Source of the DNA: a bacterium
Lineage (GTDB): Bacteria > Bacillota > Bacilli > Lactobacillales > Streptococcaceae
Reading direction: 5' to 3'
DNA length: 64,000 bases
NCBI GenBank assembly: GCA_905221145.1
Contig: CAJNCA010000002.1
Span: 186,001-250,000, forward strand
Below, piece after piece: positions 16,515 through 27,457 of the stretch. A program made the translations under genes and the position numbers. The notes beneath the pieces are model-generated. The model was not told where the DNA came from and ran no database searches. It saw only the letters and a list, made by a program, of their open reading frames with translations. Numbering within the stretch: the stretch's first letter is position 1; each line of letters starts with the position of its first letter.

Positions 16515-18248
16515 TTAATCGAAGTTAACGTATTCTTTTTGAAGTTCAAGAACTTCTTCCATTGTTGAACACTCTGTAAGGGCACGGTTAGCGTACTCTT
16601 CCATCTTAGCAGTATCCAATTTCTTCATCAAGCTACGTGTACGAAGTACAGATGTTGCTGACATAGAGAACTCATCCAAGCCCATTCCGACAAGAAGTGG
16701 AACAGCTTTTTGGTCACCAGCCATCTCACCACACATACCAGCCCATTTACCTTCAGCGTGAGCTGCCTTGATAACGTTGTTGATCAAGCGAAGGATTGAT
16801 GGGTTATATGGTTGGTAAAGGTATGAAACTTGTTCGTTCATACGGTCTGCTGCCATTGAGTATTGGATCAAGTCGTTTGTACCAATTGACATGAAGTCTA
16901 CTTCTTTTGCAAATTGGTCTGCAAGCATAGCTGCTGCAGGGATTTCAATCATGATACCAACTTGGATATCATCCGCAACTGCAACTCCTTCAGCAAGAAG
17001 GTTTGCTTTTTCTTCTTCATAAACTGCTTTAGCTGCACGGAATTCTTTCAAAAGTGCAACCATTGGGAACATAATACGCAATTGACCATGAACAGAAGCA
17101 CGAAGAAGGGCACGGATTTGTGTACGGAACATTGCATCTCCAGTTTCAGAAATAGAGATACGAAGGGCACGGAATCCAAGGAATGGGTTCATTTCGTGTG
17201 GCATATCGAAGTAAGGAAGTTCCTTATCTCCACCGATATCCATTGTACGAACAACCACTGGTTTACCATTCATTCCCTCAAGAACAGCCTTGTATGCTTC
17301 ATACTGCTCATCCTCAGTTGGGAAATCTTGAGAATCCATGTACAAGAACTCTGTACGGTAAAGTCCAACAGCTTCAGCACCATTATTGTTAACACCTTCA
17401 ACGTCTTTTGGAGTACCGATGTTAGCAGCCAACTCGAAGTGTTTACCGTCAGCAGTCACTGTTTGAGCATCTTTCAAAAGTGCCCATTCAGCTTTTTGTT
17501 TAGCATAAGCTTCACCAGCTGCTTTAAATTCTGCCGCTTGTTCATCTGTTGGGTTGATAATCACTTCACCAGTAATTCCGTTAACGGCAAGGATATCACC
17601 GTCTTTCACTACTTCAGTGATGTTATTTGTTCCCAATACAGCTGCAATTTCAAGTGTACGTGCCATGATAGCTGAGTGGCTTGTACGTCCACCGATGTTT
17701 GTTACAAAAGCTTTTACAAAGTTTTTGTCCAATTGAGCTGTATCAGATGGTGTCAAGTCATGTGCAATCACGATTACTTCTTCATTGATTGAAGCTGGGT
17801 TTGGCAATTTCTTACCAAGAAGGTTTGCCAATACACGTTTTGTCACGTCTCGGATATCCGCTGCACGTTCTTGCATGTATGGGTTGTCTTCCATGCCTTC
17901 AAAGATAGTGATGAACATGTCAGTCACTTCTTTAAGACCTGCTTCTGCATTGACTTTCTTAGCACGAATTGTTTCTTTAATCTGACCAATCAATTCTGGG
18001 TCAGCAAGAACCATCAAATGAGCGTCAAAAACTTGAGCCGCTTCTTCACCAAGCGTACCTACAGCTTTCTCACGGATAAGAGAAAGCTCGTTTTGAGAAG
18101 CTTCAAGAGCTACATCCAAACGAGCCTCTTCTGCGTTTGTATCTTCGACTGAAACAGTCTCGAATGACAAATCCGGTTGAACGAGTAGATATGCTTTTGC
18201 AACTGCAACACCGTCAGATGCTGCGATTCCTTTAAGCATTTCTGTCAT
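16515..18248 (-). CDS. ptsI: PTS enzyme I (phosphoenolpyruvate-protein phosphotransferase)
   Basis: The 577-residue cytoplasmic enzyme takes phosphate from PEP and passes it to HPr, so it powers every PTS in this window (LacEF, the galactitol-type PTS and DhaM). The phospho-His domain shows [19 protein letters not shown] near residue 185. The PEP-binding domain shows [10 protein letters not shown] near 295, MIEIPAA, and the active-site Cys in GMCGEMAGD near 500. It starts 5 bp after ptsH. Confidence 0.97.
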   Translation of the reverse strand: MTEMLKGIAASDGVAVAKAYLLVQPDLSFETVSVEDTNAEEARLDVALEASQNELSLIREKAVGTLGEEAAQVFDAHLMVLADPELIGQIKETIRAKKVNAEAGLKEVTDMFITIFEGMEDNPYMQERAADIRDVTKRVLANLLGKKLPNPASINEEVIVIAHDLTPSDTAQLDKNFVKAFVTNIGGRTSHSAIMARTLEIAAVLGTNNITEVVKDGDILAVNGITGEVIINPTDEQAAEFKAAGEAYAKQKAEWALLKDAQTVTADGKHFELAANIGTPKDVEGVNNNGAEAVGLYRTEFLYMDSQDFPTEDEQYEAYKAVLEGMNGKPVVVRTMDIGGDKELPYFDMPHEMNPFLGFRALRISISETGDAMFRTQIRALLRASVHGQLRIMFPMVALLKEFRAAKAVYEEEKANLLAEGVAVADDIQVGIMIEIPAAAMLADQFAKEVDFMSIGTNDLIQYSMAADRMNEQVSYLYQPYNPSILRLINNVIKAAHAEGKWAGMCGEMAGDQKAVPLLVGMGLDEFSMSATSVLRTRSLMKKLDTAKMEEYANRALTECSTMEEVLELQKEYVNFD

Positions 18249-18253
18249 TTTCC

Positions 18254-18517
18254 TTATGCCAATCCTTCTTTTTCCATTGTTTCTGAGATTGCAGCGATAG
18301 CGTCATCTGCATCTGCACCTTCAGCTGAGATAGTTACGTCAGCACCTTGGCCAACACCAAGACTCATAACACCCATGATTGATTTAAGGTTAACTGATTT
18401 ACCTTTATACTCAAGAGTGATATCTGAAGCAAATTTGCTAGCAGTTTGTACCAACAATGTTGCTGGACGTGCGTGAATACCTGTTTCTGCCACTACGTGG
18501 AAATCTTTAGAAGCCAT
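18254..18517 (-). CDS. ptsH: phosphocarrier protein HPr
   Basis: An 87-residue HPr. His15 in [10 protein letters not shown] is phosphorylated by enzyme I. Ser46 in [12 protein letters not shown] is the HPr-kinase site; HPr-Ser-P is the co-repressor of CcpA, relevant to the cre sites found at lacT, ldh and the formate channel. First gene of ptsHI. Confidence 0.97.
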   Translation of the reverse strand: MASKDFHVVAETGIHARPATLLVQTASKFASDITLEYKGKSVNLKSIMGVMSLGVGQGADVTISAEGADADDAIAAISETMEKEGLA

Positions 18518-18579
18518 AGTTTGACTCTCCTTTTGTTCTTTCTTTTTTGAGTTATATGTGATAACCCTTACAATTTGGT

Positions 18580-18608
18580 ATTATACCATCTTCTAGGATT
18601 TTTTTCAA
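18580..18608 (-). promoter_or_regulatory. ptsHI promoter
   Basis: The minus strand reads TTGAAA, a 17-bp spacer, then TATAAT (18580-18585) with an upstream TGG extension. Confidence 0.8.
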
Positions 18609-18677
18609 GCATTTTATGGGATTTATTCGATTTCCTTTCAGATAACTTGCTGAAAATCTTCTATTCTAGATAACAAA

Positions 18678-18693
18678 ACACAGGATATAGTTT
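18678..18693 (+). promoter_or_regulatory. NrdR box 1 (weak)
   Basis: ACACAGGATATAGTTT matches most of the NrdR consensus ACACWATATATWGTGT. It starts 62 bp before box 2. Confidence 0.55.
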
Positions 18694-18739
18694 TTCAAAA
18701 AACAACTTATAGGAGAATTATCATTATTTTCCAAAACAA

Positions 18740-18755
18740 ACACTACATATTGTGT
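18740..18755 (+). promoter_or_regulatory. NrdR box 2 (strong)
   Basis: ACACTACATATTGTGT is a near-perfect NrdR site. NrdR is the ATP-cone repressor of ribonucleotide reductase genes. Confidence 0.8.
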
Positions 18756-18781
18756 TTTGTTTAGCCATGTATAAAAACAGA

Positions 18782-18797
18782 CCACTATATTTAGTTC
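18782..18797 (+). promoter_or_regulatory. NrdR box 3 (partial)
   Basis: CCACTATATTTAGTTC agrees at about 13 of 16 positions and ends 7 bp before the -35 of nrdH. Confidence 0.5.
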
Positions 18798-18804
18798 TAA
18801 ATTA

Positions 18805-18832
18805 TTGACAAAATTTTAATTTCTGATATACT
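18805..18832 (+). promoter_or_regulatory. nrdHE promoter
   Basis: TTGACA (18805-18810), a 16-bp spacer, then TATACT (18827-18832), 36 bp before the nrdH ATG. Confidence 0.8.
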
Positions 18833-18868
18833 AGGATAGTATTAAAATTTTTTAAGAGGAGTTACACA

Positions 18869-19087
18869 ATGGTAACCGTTTATTCTAAAAATAACTGTGT
18901 CCAATGCAAGATGACCAAACGTTTCTTGGACAGTAATAACGTTGAATATAAAGAAATCAATCTTGATGAGCAACCTGAGTACATCGATCAAGTTAAAGAG
19001 CTCGGTTTCAGCGCAGCTCCTGTTATCCAAACACCAACTGAAGTCTTTTCAGGTTTCCAACCAGGAAAACTGAAACAATTAGCATAA
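18869..19087 (+). CDS. nrdH: glutaredoxin-like NrdH redoxin
   Basis: A 72-residue thioredoxin-fold protein with the redox motif CVQC at residues 11-14 and the NrdH-type ending SGFQPGKLKQL. It is the electron donor that re-reduces the class Ib ribonucleotide reductase NrdEF. AGAGGAG precedes the ATG. It lies 80 bp before nrdE under the NrdR-controlled promoter. Confidence 0.95.
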   Translation: MVTVYSKNNCVQCKMTKRFLDSNNVEYKEINLDEQPEYIDQVKELGFSAAPVIQTPTEVFSGFQPGKLKQLA

Positions 19088-19167
19088 TCTTAGTACATCA
19101 TCCAGAAGAAACTGCTTCTAGGGCTAACTTAGAGGCCTTTCTTTTGTAATTAGATAAGGGAAATTTT

Positions 19168-21327
19168 ATGGGATTAAAACATCTTGAAGACGTGACCTAC
19201 TTCCGTCTCAATAACGAAATCAACCGTCCTGTTAATGGACAAATCATGCTTCATAAAGATAAGGAAGCCTTAGATGCCTTCTTTAAAGAAAATGTAGTTC
19301 CAAATACTATGGTTTTTGATTCAATCAAAGATAAAATCAACTACCTCATTGAACACAACTACATCGAAACAGCCTTTATCAAGAAATACCGTCCAGAATT
19401 TTTGGAAGAATTGTCTCAATTTATCAAAGAACAAAACTTCCAATTCAAGTCTTTCATGGCTGCCTATAAATTTTACAATCAATATGCTTTGAAGACTAAC
19501 GACGGTGAATATTATCTTGAAAGTATGGAAGACCGTGTCTTCTTCAACGCCCTTTATTTTGCTGACGGTGATGAAGCCATTGCAATTGATATTGCCAATG
19601 AAATTATCCACCAACGCTACCAACCCGCTACTCCTTCCTTCTTGAATGCTGGTCGTGCTCGTCGTGGAGAATTGGTATCATGTTTCTTGATTCAAGTCAC
19701 AGATGATATGAACTCTATCGGACGTTCTATCAACTCTGCTCTTCAACTTTCACGTATCGGTGGTGGTGTGGGAATTACCCTCAGCAATCTTCGTGAAGCT
19801 GGTGCACCTATCAAAGGCTATGAAGGAGCAGCTTCTGGTGTCGTACCAGTTATGAAGCTTTTTGAAGACAGCTTCTCTTATTCAAACCAGTTGGGGCAAC
19901 GTCAAGGTGCTGGTGTTGTCTACCTCAACGTCTTTCACCCCGATATCATCGCCTTCCTTTCAACTAAGAAAGAAAACGCTGATGAAAAAGTTCGTGTAAA
20001 GACCCTTTCACTTGGTGTTGTAGTACCAGATAAATTCTACGAATTGGCTCGTAAAAATGAAGAAATGTACCTCTTCAGCCCATACTCTGTAGAACTTGAA
20101 TATGGTGTACCATTCAACTATATCGACATCACTGAAAAATACGATGAATTGGTCGCAAATCCAAACATCCGCAAGACAAAAATCAAAGCGCGCGATTTGG
20201 AAACGGAAATTTCTAAATTGCAACAAGAGTCTGGTTACCCTTATGTAGTCAACATTGATACGGCTAACCGTGCAAATCCTGTTGATGGTAAGATTATTAT
20301 GAGTAACTTGTGTTCTGAGATTCTTCAAGTTCAAGAACCAAGCTTGATCAATGATGCTCAAGAATTCCTGCAAATGGGAACAGACGTTTCATGTAATCTT
20401 GGTTCAACTAACGTGGTCAACATGATGACTTCACCTGACTTCGGCCGCTCTATCCGTGCTATGGTTCGTGCCCTTACTTTTGTTACAGACAGTTCACACA
20501 TCGTAGCTGTTCCTACCATCGACCACGGAAATAGCCAAGCTCACACATTTGGTCTTGGGGCCATGGGACTTCACAGCTACCTTGCCCAACAACTGATTGA
20601 GTATGGATCTCCTGAGTCAGTTGAATTTACAAGCATCTACTTTATGCTTATGAACTACTGGACCTTGGTTGAGTCAAACAATATTGCGCGTGAACGTGGT
20701 ATCACCTTCCACAACTTTGAAAAATCAGACTATGCTAACGGAAGCTACTTCGACAAGTATGTAACTGGCGAATTTGTTCCAAAATCAGAACGTGTTAAAG
20801 AACTCTTCAAAGATGTCTTTATCCCAAGTGCTGCTGACTGGGCTGAACTTCGCGACAAGGTTCAAGCAGATGGTCTTTACCACCAAAACCGCCTTGCTGT
20901 AGCGCCAAATGGTTCTATCAGCTATATTAACGACGTTTCTGCTTCTATCCACCCGATTACGCAACGTATCGAAGAACGTCAAGAAAAGAAAATCGGTAAA
21001 ATCTACTATCCTGCTGCTGGCTTGTCAACAGAAACCATTCCATACTACACTTCTGCCTACGATATGGATATGCGTAAGGTGATCGATGTTTATGCTGCTG
21101 CGACTGAGCACGTGGACCAAGGACTTTCACTCACCCTCTTCATGCGTAGTGACATTCCAAAAGGTCTTTACGAATGGAAGAAAGAAAACAAACAAACGAC
21201 ACGTGACTTGTCTATCCTTCGTAACTATGCCTTTAACAAGGGTATCAAGTCTATCTACTACGTCCGTACCTTTACTGATGATGGTGGAGAAGTCGGTGCC
21301 AACCAATGTGAAAGCTGTGTGATTTAA
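19168..21327 (+). CDS. nrdE: class Ib ribonucleoside-diphosphate reductase, alpha subunit
   Basis: The 719-residue catalytic subunit reduces ribonucleoside diphosphates to deoxyribonucleotides. LNAGRARRGELVSCFLIQV (near residue 160-178) holds one active-site Cys, NLCSEILQ (near 383) contains the radical-relay Cys region, NRLAVAPNGSISYI is near 583, and the C-terminal NQCESCVI carries the shuttle cysteines that NrdH reduces. The N-terminus lacks an ATP-cone, as expected for class Ib. A terminator separates it from nrdF. Confidence 0.97.
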   Translation: MGLKHLEDVTYFRLNNEINRPVNGQIMLHKDKEALDAFFKENVVPNTMVFDSIKDKINYLIEHNYIETAFIKKYRPEFLEELSQFIKEQNFQFKSFMAAYKFYNQYALKTNDGEYYLESMEDRVFFNALYFADGDEAIAIDIANEIIHQRYQPATPSFLNAGRARRGELVSCFLIQVTDDMNSIGRSINSALQLSRIGGGVGITLSNLREAGAPIKGYEGAASGVVPVMKLFEDSFSYSNQLGQRQGAGVVYLNVFHPDIIAFLSTKKENADEKVRVKTLSLGVVVPDKFYELARKNEEMYLFSPYSVELEYGVPFNYIDITEKYDELVANPNIRKTKIKARDLETEISKLQQESGYPYVVNIDTANRANPVDGKIIMSNLCSEILQVQEPSLINDAQEFLQMGTDVSCNLGSTNVVNMMTSPDFGRSIRAMVRALTFVTDSSHIVAVPTIDHGNSQAHTFGLGAMGLHSYLAQQLIEYGSPESVEFTSIYFMLMNYWTLVESNNIARERGITFHNFEKSDYANGSYFDKYVTGEFVPKSERVKELFKDVFIPSAADWAELRDKVQADGLYHQNRLAVAPNGSISYINDVSASIHPITQRIEERQEKKIGKIYYPAAGLSTETIPYYTSAYDMDMRKVIDVYAAATEHVDQGLSLTLFMRSDIPKGLYEWKKENKQTTRDLSILRNYAFNKGIKSIYYVRTFTDDGGEVGANQCESCVI

Positions 21328-21411
21328 TCTTTACTTGAGGAAACTACATTTTCTTAGGCTATCGATTCATTTACCAAGCTAAGCTGGAATAAGCAGCTAT
21401 ACTATGAAATA

Positions 21412-21439
21412 ACAAAAAGTCGGGCTTCCGACTTTTTGT
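21412..21439 (+). terminator. terminator between nrdE and nrdF
   Basis: ACAAAAAGTCGG pairs perfectly with CCGACTTTTTGT around GCTT. It suggests nrdF is partly or wholly transcribed from its own promoter. Confidence 0.85.
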
Positions 21440-21459
21440 GCGATACTCCTCTAGAATTA

Positions 21460-21468
21460 TGATAAAAT
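21460..21468 (+). promoter_or_regulatory. extended -10 promoter of nrdF
   Basis: TGATAAAAT, about 48 bp before the nrdF ATG. No good -35 was found. Confidence 0.5.
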
Positions 21469-21515
21469 AGAGATAATTGTGAGTTCGCAATATTAAACAC
21501 AGAAAGAGATTTCAA

Positions 21516-22478
21516 ATGGAAACTTACTACAAAGCCATTAACTGGAATGCCATCGAAGATGTCATCGACAAATCAACTTGGGAAAAACTAACGGAGCAAT
21601 TTTGGCTTGATACACGTATTCCCTTGTCAAATGACTTGGATGACTGGAGAAAGCTATCAAATGTAGAAAAAGACTTAGTAGGAAAAGTCTTTGGTGGTTT
21701 AACCCTTCTCGACACTATGCAATCTGAAACTGGGGTTCAAGCCCTTCGCTCAGATATCCGTACACCGCATGAGGAAGCTGTCTTCAACAACATCCAATTT
21801 ATGGAATCTGTCCATGCAAAATCTTACTCTTCTATCTTTTCTACCCTGAATACCAAGGCTGAGATTGAAGAAATTTTCGAATGGACCAATACCAATCCTT
21901 ACCTACAAAAGAAGGCTGAGATTGTCAACGAAATCTACCTAAACGGTAGCCCACTTGAAAAGAAAGTTGCCAGCGTCTTCCTTGAAACCTTCCTCTTCTA
22001 CTCAGGTTTCTTCACACCCCTCTACTATCTTGGTAACAACAAACTAGCAAACGTCGCTGAAATCATCAAATTAATCATTCGTGATGAGTCTGTTCACGGA
22101 ACCTACATCGGATATAAATTCCAACTTGGTTTCAATGAATTGCCTGAAGAAGAGCAAGAAAAGCTCAAAGAATGGATGTACGACCTACTCTACACTCTCT
22201 ACGAGAACGAAGAGGGCTATACAGAAAGCCTCTATGACGGTGTTGGCTGGACTGAGGAAGTCAAAACCTTCCTTCGTTACAATGCAAATAAAGCTCTTAT
22301 GAACCTAGGACAAGATCCACTCTTCCCAGATTCAGCTGATGATGTCAACCCAATTGTTATGAACGGTATTTCAACAGGAACTTCTAACCACGACTTCTTC
22401 TCTCAAGTCGGAAATGGCTACCTTCTTGGCGAAGTTGAAGCCATGCAAGACGATGACTACAACTACGGTTTAGACTAA
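21516..22478 (+). CDS. nrdF: class Ib ribonucleoside-diphosphate reductase, beta subunit
   Basis: The 320-residue radical-generating subunit with a dinuclear Mn/Fe centre. Metal ligands are visible in LLDTMQSETG (near 65), FMESVHAKSYSSIF (near 95-108, with the radical Tyr region) and IIRDESVHGTYIGYKF (near 190). AGAAAGAG precedes the ATG. No nrdI was seen in the window, although NrdI normally activates NrdF; it is probably encoded elsewhere. Confidence 0.97.
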   Translation: METYYKAINWNAIEDVIDKSTWEKLTEQFWLDTRIPLSNDLDDWRKLSNVEKDLVGKVFGGLTLLDTMQSETGVQALRSDIRTPHEEAVFNNIQFMESVHAKSYSSIFSTLNTKAEIEEIFEWTNTNPYLQKKAEIVNEIYLNGSPLEKKVASVFLETFLFYSGFFTPLYYLGNNKLANVAEIIKLIIRDESVHGTYIGYKFQLGFNELPEEEQEKLKEWMYDLLYTLYENEEGYTESLYDGVGWTEEVKTFLRYNANKALMNLGQDPLFPDSADDVNPIVMNGISTGTSNHDFFSQVGNGYLLGEVEAMQDDDYNYGLD

Positions 22479-22502
22479 GTCAACAATTTTATAACTGATA
22501 TC

Positions 22503-22545
22503 AATATCATGGTTTGTTTAAAACAACCATGATATTTTTGTTTTT
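22503..22545 (+). terminator. terminator of nrdF
   Basis: AATATCATGGTT pairs with AACCATGATATT, followed by a T-rich tail. Confidence 0.9.
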
Positions 22546-22565
22546 GTTTTCTTTTGTTTTTTAAA

Positions 22566-22594
22566 TTGATTGATTGAATACTTTATGATAAAAT
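22566..22594 (+). promoter_or_regulatory. lacR promoter
   Basis: TTGATT, a 17-bp spacer with TG extension, then TAAAAT (22589-22594). Confidence 0.65.
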
Positions 22595-22619
22595 AGTAAT
22601 AGAAATAGAGGTGATAACG

Positions 22620-23387
22620 ATGCTAAAGCAGGAAAAACTAGATAATATTCTAGAAACGGTAAATACAAAGGGAACTATTACTGTAAAAGAAATCATGACT
22701 CGCTTGGATGTGTCTGATATGACTGCTAGACGCTACTTACAAGAGTTAGCTGACAAGGATTTACTTGTTCGTGTGCATGGAGGAGCTGAAAAAATTCGTA
22801 CAGGCTCCATTTTAAATAATGAACGTTCCAATATTGAAAAACAAAGCTTACAAATCGCAGAAAAACAAGAAATCAGCCGTTTTGCAGGTCATTTAATTGA
22901 TGAGGGAGAGACCATTTTTATCGGCCCAGGTACAACCTTGGAATCTTTTGCCCGTGAACTGCCAATCGATAATATTCGTGTTGTAACAAACAGTTTACCA
23001 GTCTTTCTCATCCTAAACGAACGAAAACTAACAGATTTGATTTTAATCGGTGGAAACTATCGCTCTATCACTGGAGCCTTTGTGGGAACACTAACCTTGC
23101 AAAATTTGACCAATCTACAATTTTCTAAAGCTTTCGTTAGCTGTAATGGTATTCAGGACAATGCGATTGCGACCTTTAGTGAAGAGGAAGGTGAATCCCA
23201 ACGCATCGCCCTCAACAATTCCAATAAAAAATACTTACTAGCTGACAATAGTAAATTCAATAAATTTGATTTCTATACCTTCTACAATATCTCTGATATT
23301 GATACCATCGTTTCAGATTCTAAACTGAGCAAAGAAACGTTTGAACAACTTTCAAAACAAACAAAAATTATTCTTTCTAAACCATAA
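22620..23387 (+). CDS. lacR: DeoR-family repressor of the lactose/tagatose operons
   Basis: A 255-residue DeoR-type regulator. The helix-turn-helix KGTITVKEIMTRLDVSDMTARRYL is near residues 18-41, followed by the DeoR hallmark VHGGAEKI. The C-terminal phosphosugar sensor shows IGPGTTLESFAREL and TNSLPVFLIL. It probably senses tagatose-6-phosphate. I use the ATG at 22620, because AGAGGTGAT precedes it; the upstream GTG at 22611 lies inside that ribosome-binding site. It faces the lac genes tail to tail, sharing a bidirectional terminator. TGTTTGT motifs at the lacA and galactose-PTS promoters are its likely operators. Confidence 0.92.
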   Translation: MLKQEKLDNILETVNTKGTITVKEIMTRLDVSDMTARRYLQELADKDLLVRVHGGAEKIRTGSILNNERSNIEKQSLQIAEKQEISRFAGHLIDEGETIFIGPGTTLESFARELPIDNIRVVTNSLPVFLILNERKLTDLILIGGNYRSITGAFVGTLTLQNLTNLQFSKAFVSCNGIQDNAIATFSEEEGESQRIALNNSNKKYLLADNSKFNKFDFYTFYNISDIDTIVSDSKLSKETFEQLSKQTKIILSKP

Positions 23388-23408
23388 AACTGAGGATTGA
23401 TAAAATAT

Positions 23409-23457
23409 AAAATGCGTCATATCAAGAAAATAAGAATCTTGATATGACGCATTTTTT
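23409..23457. terminator. bidirectional terminator between lacR and the lac genes
   Basis: A 19-bp perfect stem (AAAATGCGTCATATCAAGA and its complement) around nine bases, with A- and T-runs on the outer sides so that it can act in both directions. Confidence 0.92.
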
Positions 23458-23491
23458 GATGAAGATTTTTACAAAGAGTTTCCTAGATTCT

Positions 23492-23749
23492 TTATGATTG
23501 TTGAAACGGCATAAAATCTGAATCAAAGGAGATATTATCCCATTCTTCAGAATTGATAAAATTTAAAAACAGATTTTTAAATTCTTCCAGCTCATAATCT
23601 GAATGACAAATCCATTCTTTACCAGTCGAGACATACCATTTTCCGAGACTTTTCAATTCTTCATTCGTCAAACACGGTATTTGAGAACATTTTTCGAAAT
23701 TTATAATATAAACTTTTTCATAAATTGATTGGATAAAATCTTTGAACAT
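23492..23749 (-). CDS. small hypothetical protein at the end of lacTFEG
   Basis: An 85-residue acidic protein, MFKDFIQSIYEKVYII at the N-terminus, with two Cys near residues 21-26 and aromatic-rich GKWYVSTGKEWICHSDYELE near 36-55. I recognise no domain and no signal peptide. GTGAGG lies seven bases before the ATG and no terminator separates it from lacG 42 bp upstream, so it is probably co-transcribed with lactose genes. A similar small ORF sits at this place in pneumococci as far as I recall. Confidence 0.7.
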   Translation of the reverse strand: MFKDFIQSIYEKVYIINFEKCSQIPCLTNEELKSLGKWYVSTGKEWICHSDYELEEFKNLFLNFINSEEWDNISFDSDFMPFQQS

Positions 23750-23791
23750 CTTTTTGCCTCACTAGAATTCTATATCTAATTACTCATTCTA

Positions 23792-25207
<1,416 letters not shown>

Positions 25208-25235
25208 CTATTTCTTGATTTAAAATAAAGTAAAA

Positions 25236-25277
25236 GTGAGAGGAGAGGAGTCAGTGAGCCATCCTTCTCCATCTCAC
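25236..25277 (-). other. long hairpin between lacE and lacG
   Basis: On the minus strand GTGAGA-GGAGA-GGA arms pair with TCC-TCTCC-TCTCAC with small bulges. There is no U-tract, so it may stabilise or process the mRNA and set lacG expression relative to lacE. The rest of 25208-25413 shows only a small GGGACTGTG/CACAGTC hairpin. Confidence 0.5.
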
Positions 25278-25413
25278 TTCTTGTACCAAGTCACCGAATT
25301 GTGACATGAGGAGGTAAAAACGATATCTTTTTACCGACGAATTAACAAAGCGATTAGGAAATTCGCCATAGCAATTTCCGTAACGAGAGGAGACTGTTTC
25401 ACAGTCCCTATTG

Positions 25414-27105
25414 TTAATCGAATTGAGCTTGTACAAATGCAAGAGCACCTTTTCCATCACGAGTTAATTTGATGTATTGAGCGCCTTCTGTTTTCGCAAG
25501 TTTAATACCGAGCTTATCTGTTTCTGCTTTCATATCTTCAAAGTTTGAAGCAACTTGAGGAGCAAGGATAACAAGATCAAACTCTGGCAACATTTCACGG
25601 TGAGCACCATAGCCACCTGCTGCTGCTTTCACAGGAACATTGTATTCTGCAGCTGCCTTGTTCAAAGCATTTGCAAGAAGTCCACTTGTTCCTCCACCGG
25701 CACAAAGAACCAAGACATTTGTTTCTTTTGTAATTGTATTTTGAGCTGCTTCTACACCTGCTTTTTCAAGAATAGCATCTGCTTTCGCAGTGTTGAAGTT
25801 TGCAGCAACTTTTTCTTTCAATTCATCATTAGACTTACCTGAACGTTCTTCTTCAAGAATTTGTTCATCATAGACCTTAAGGAATGGATAGTAAATGACT
25901 ACGTCAACCACAATTAGAAGAGCAGCAAGAATGAATGATAGAACTTGGAAATTCGTACCAAGAACTAGACCCAGTGGAGCTGGAGTTGTCCATGGTAGAT
26001 TAGCAGTAAATGAATTCATTCCAAGAGTTTCAATAAAGAATTTGAAGATCCATACGTTTGCGATTGGAGCAAAGATAAATGGAATGAAGAAGATTGGGTT
26101 CAGTACAAGTGGTGCACCAAACAAGATTGGTTCGTTTACACCAAAGAAAGTTGGAACTACTGAAGCACGACCGATTGCACGGTTACGTTTTGATTTTGTT
26201 AACCACATGAACATGAATGGAACAACCAGTGTCGCACCAGTACCACCCATGGTAACGATAAACATTTGTGTACCAGAAGTAAGAATCTTGTCTGCATGCA
26301 TCCCTTGTTGGAGAAGGTTCAAGTTGACTTCAGCATTTGCATAGGTAATAGCTGCGATAGCAGGCTCAACGATAGATGGACCATGGATACCAACAAACCA
26401 GAAGAAGGCAAAGGCACCAAAGATAATCGTAATACCTAGATAACCATCAGCAGCAGAGAATAGAGGAGCAAAGAACTTACCAATTGATTCCGCAACACTC
26501 GCACCAACAAAATGACGTGCAAGCAAGTCAAGAGCATAAAGAGAAACAACTGAAAGCGTGAAAGGAATCACATCTTTAAAGACTTGTGAAATATTTGGTG
26601 GAACTTCGTCAGGCATGCGAATAGTGACGTTGTTCTTGACACAAACCTTATAGATTGCTACGGTAACAAAGGCAGCAAGGAAGGCTGAAAGCAAACCTTT
26701 TGTTCCTAGGAAACCAGTAGCAAGACCGTTTTCAATAGGGTCAGCTGCCAACATCAACAATCCAACAATGGCTGCCAAAAGTGTTGACATATAGTTGATT
26801 TGATTGGTTTTCTCCATACTACGGTTGACTGAGTCAGTCAATGACTTAGCTGTTGTACCAGCTACCAAGAGAGCCAAAATTCCCATTGAATAGCTGTAAG
26901 GTTTCATCAGAAAGGCTACAACTTCATCAGACCATTTAAAGCCCCATGAGTTTGGTACAAAGGCAATCAAGATAAAGATACTTGAGAAGAGAATAACAGG
27001 CATACCTGCAATGAAACCATCACGAATAGCACGAAGGTAGATATTACGCGACAGTTTCTCAAAGAAAGGCTTTCCTTTCTCGATAAATGCAATTAGTTTA
27101 TTCAT
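25414..27105 (-). CDS. lacE: lactose-specific PTS enzyme IICB
   Basis: A 563-residue fusion. The IIC membrane domain (about residues 1-410, roughly 10 hydrophobic segments) imports lactose. [11 protein letters not shown] and [12 protein letters not shown] are typical of the lactose/cellobiose IIC family. The C-terminal IIB domain (about 460-563) carries the phospho-Cys in [12 protein letters not shown]. Phosphate comes from LacF, encoded just upstream. The start codon touches the lacF stop (both at 27105). Confidence 0.97.
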   Translation of the reverse strand: MNKLIAFIEKGKPFFEKLSRNIYLRAIRDGFIAGMPVILFSSIFILIAFVPNSWGFKWSDEVVAFLMKPYSYSMGILALLVAGTTAKSLTDSVNRSMEKTNQINYMSTLLAAIVGLLMLAADPIENGLATGFLGTKGLLSAFLAAFVTVAIYKVCVKNNVTIRMPDEVPPNISQVFKDVIPFTLSVVSLYALDLLARHFVGASVAESIGKFFAPLFSAADGYLGITIIFGAFAFFWFVGIHGPSIVEPAIAAITYANAEVNLNLLQQGMHADKILTSGTQMFIVTMGGTGATLVVPFMFMWLTKSKRNRAIGRASVVPTFFGVNEPILFGAPLVLNPIFFIPFIFAPIANVWIFKFFIETLGMNSFTANLPWTTPAPLGLVLGTNFQVLSFILAALLIVVDVVIYYPFLKVYDEQILEEERSGKSNDELKEKVAANFNTAKADAILEKAGVEAAQNTITKETNVLVLCAGGGTSGLLANALNKAAAEYNVPVKAAAGGYGAHREMLPEFDLVILAPQVASNFEDMKAETDKLGIKLAKTEGAQYIKLTRDGKGALAFVQAQFD

Positions 27106-27422
27106 TATTTAACTCCTCTCTTGTACAGTTCAATTAAATGATGCATCAAATCTTTTAACAAAATAGTTGTCATCAAGTGATCTTGACCATGCATCATGGT
27201 CACACTATAAGCCAAATCCTCGCCAGCTGCTTCCTTGGTCAATAGACTTGTTTGAGCATGATGGGCTTCAGCAATGCAAGAACCAGCTTCCTCTACAAGA
27301 GTATCTGCTTTTACAAAATCACCAGCTTCAGCAGCCTTTAAAGCTTCCAATAGTTTTGAACGAGCATCGCCAGCATAGGCTACGATTTCAAAACCTAACA
27401 ATGTTACTTCTTCTCTATTCAT
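27105..27422 (-). CDS. lacF: lactose-specific PTS enzyme IIA
   Basis: The 105-residue trimeric helical IIA. The phospho-His is in MMHGQDHLM near residue 78. It accepts phosphate from HPr and phosphorylates the IIB domain of LacE. It starts 35 bp after lacT. Confidence 0.96.
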   Translation of the reverse strand: MNREEVTLLGFEIVAYAGDARSKLLEALKAAEAGDFVKADTLVEEAGSCIAEAHHAQTSLLTKEAAGEDLAYSVTMMHGQDHLMTTILLKDLMHHLIELYKRGVK

Positions 27423-27457
27423 GATAGCATTCTCCTTATATAGTTTTAAATAAATTT

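Noticed and set aside
16914..17675. 253-codon open frame on the plus strand
   Set aside because: It is antisense to the strongly conserved ptsI gene, has no ribosome-binding site or recognisable domain, and reads as a Cys/Phe/Ser-rich shadow.
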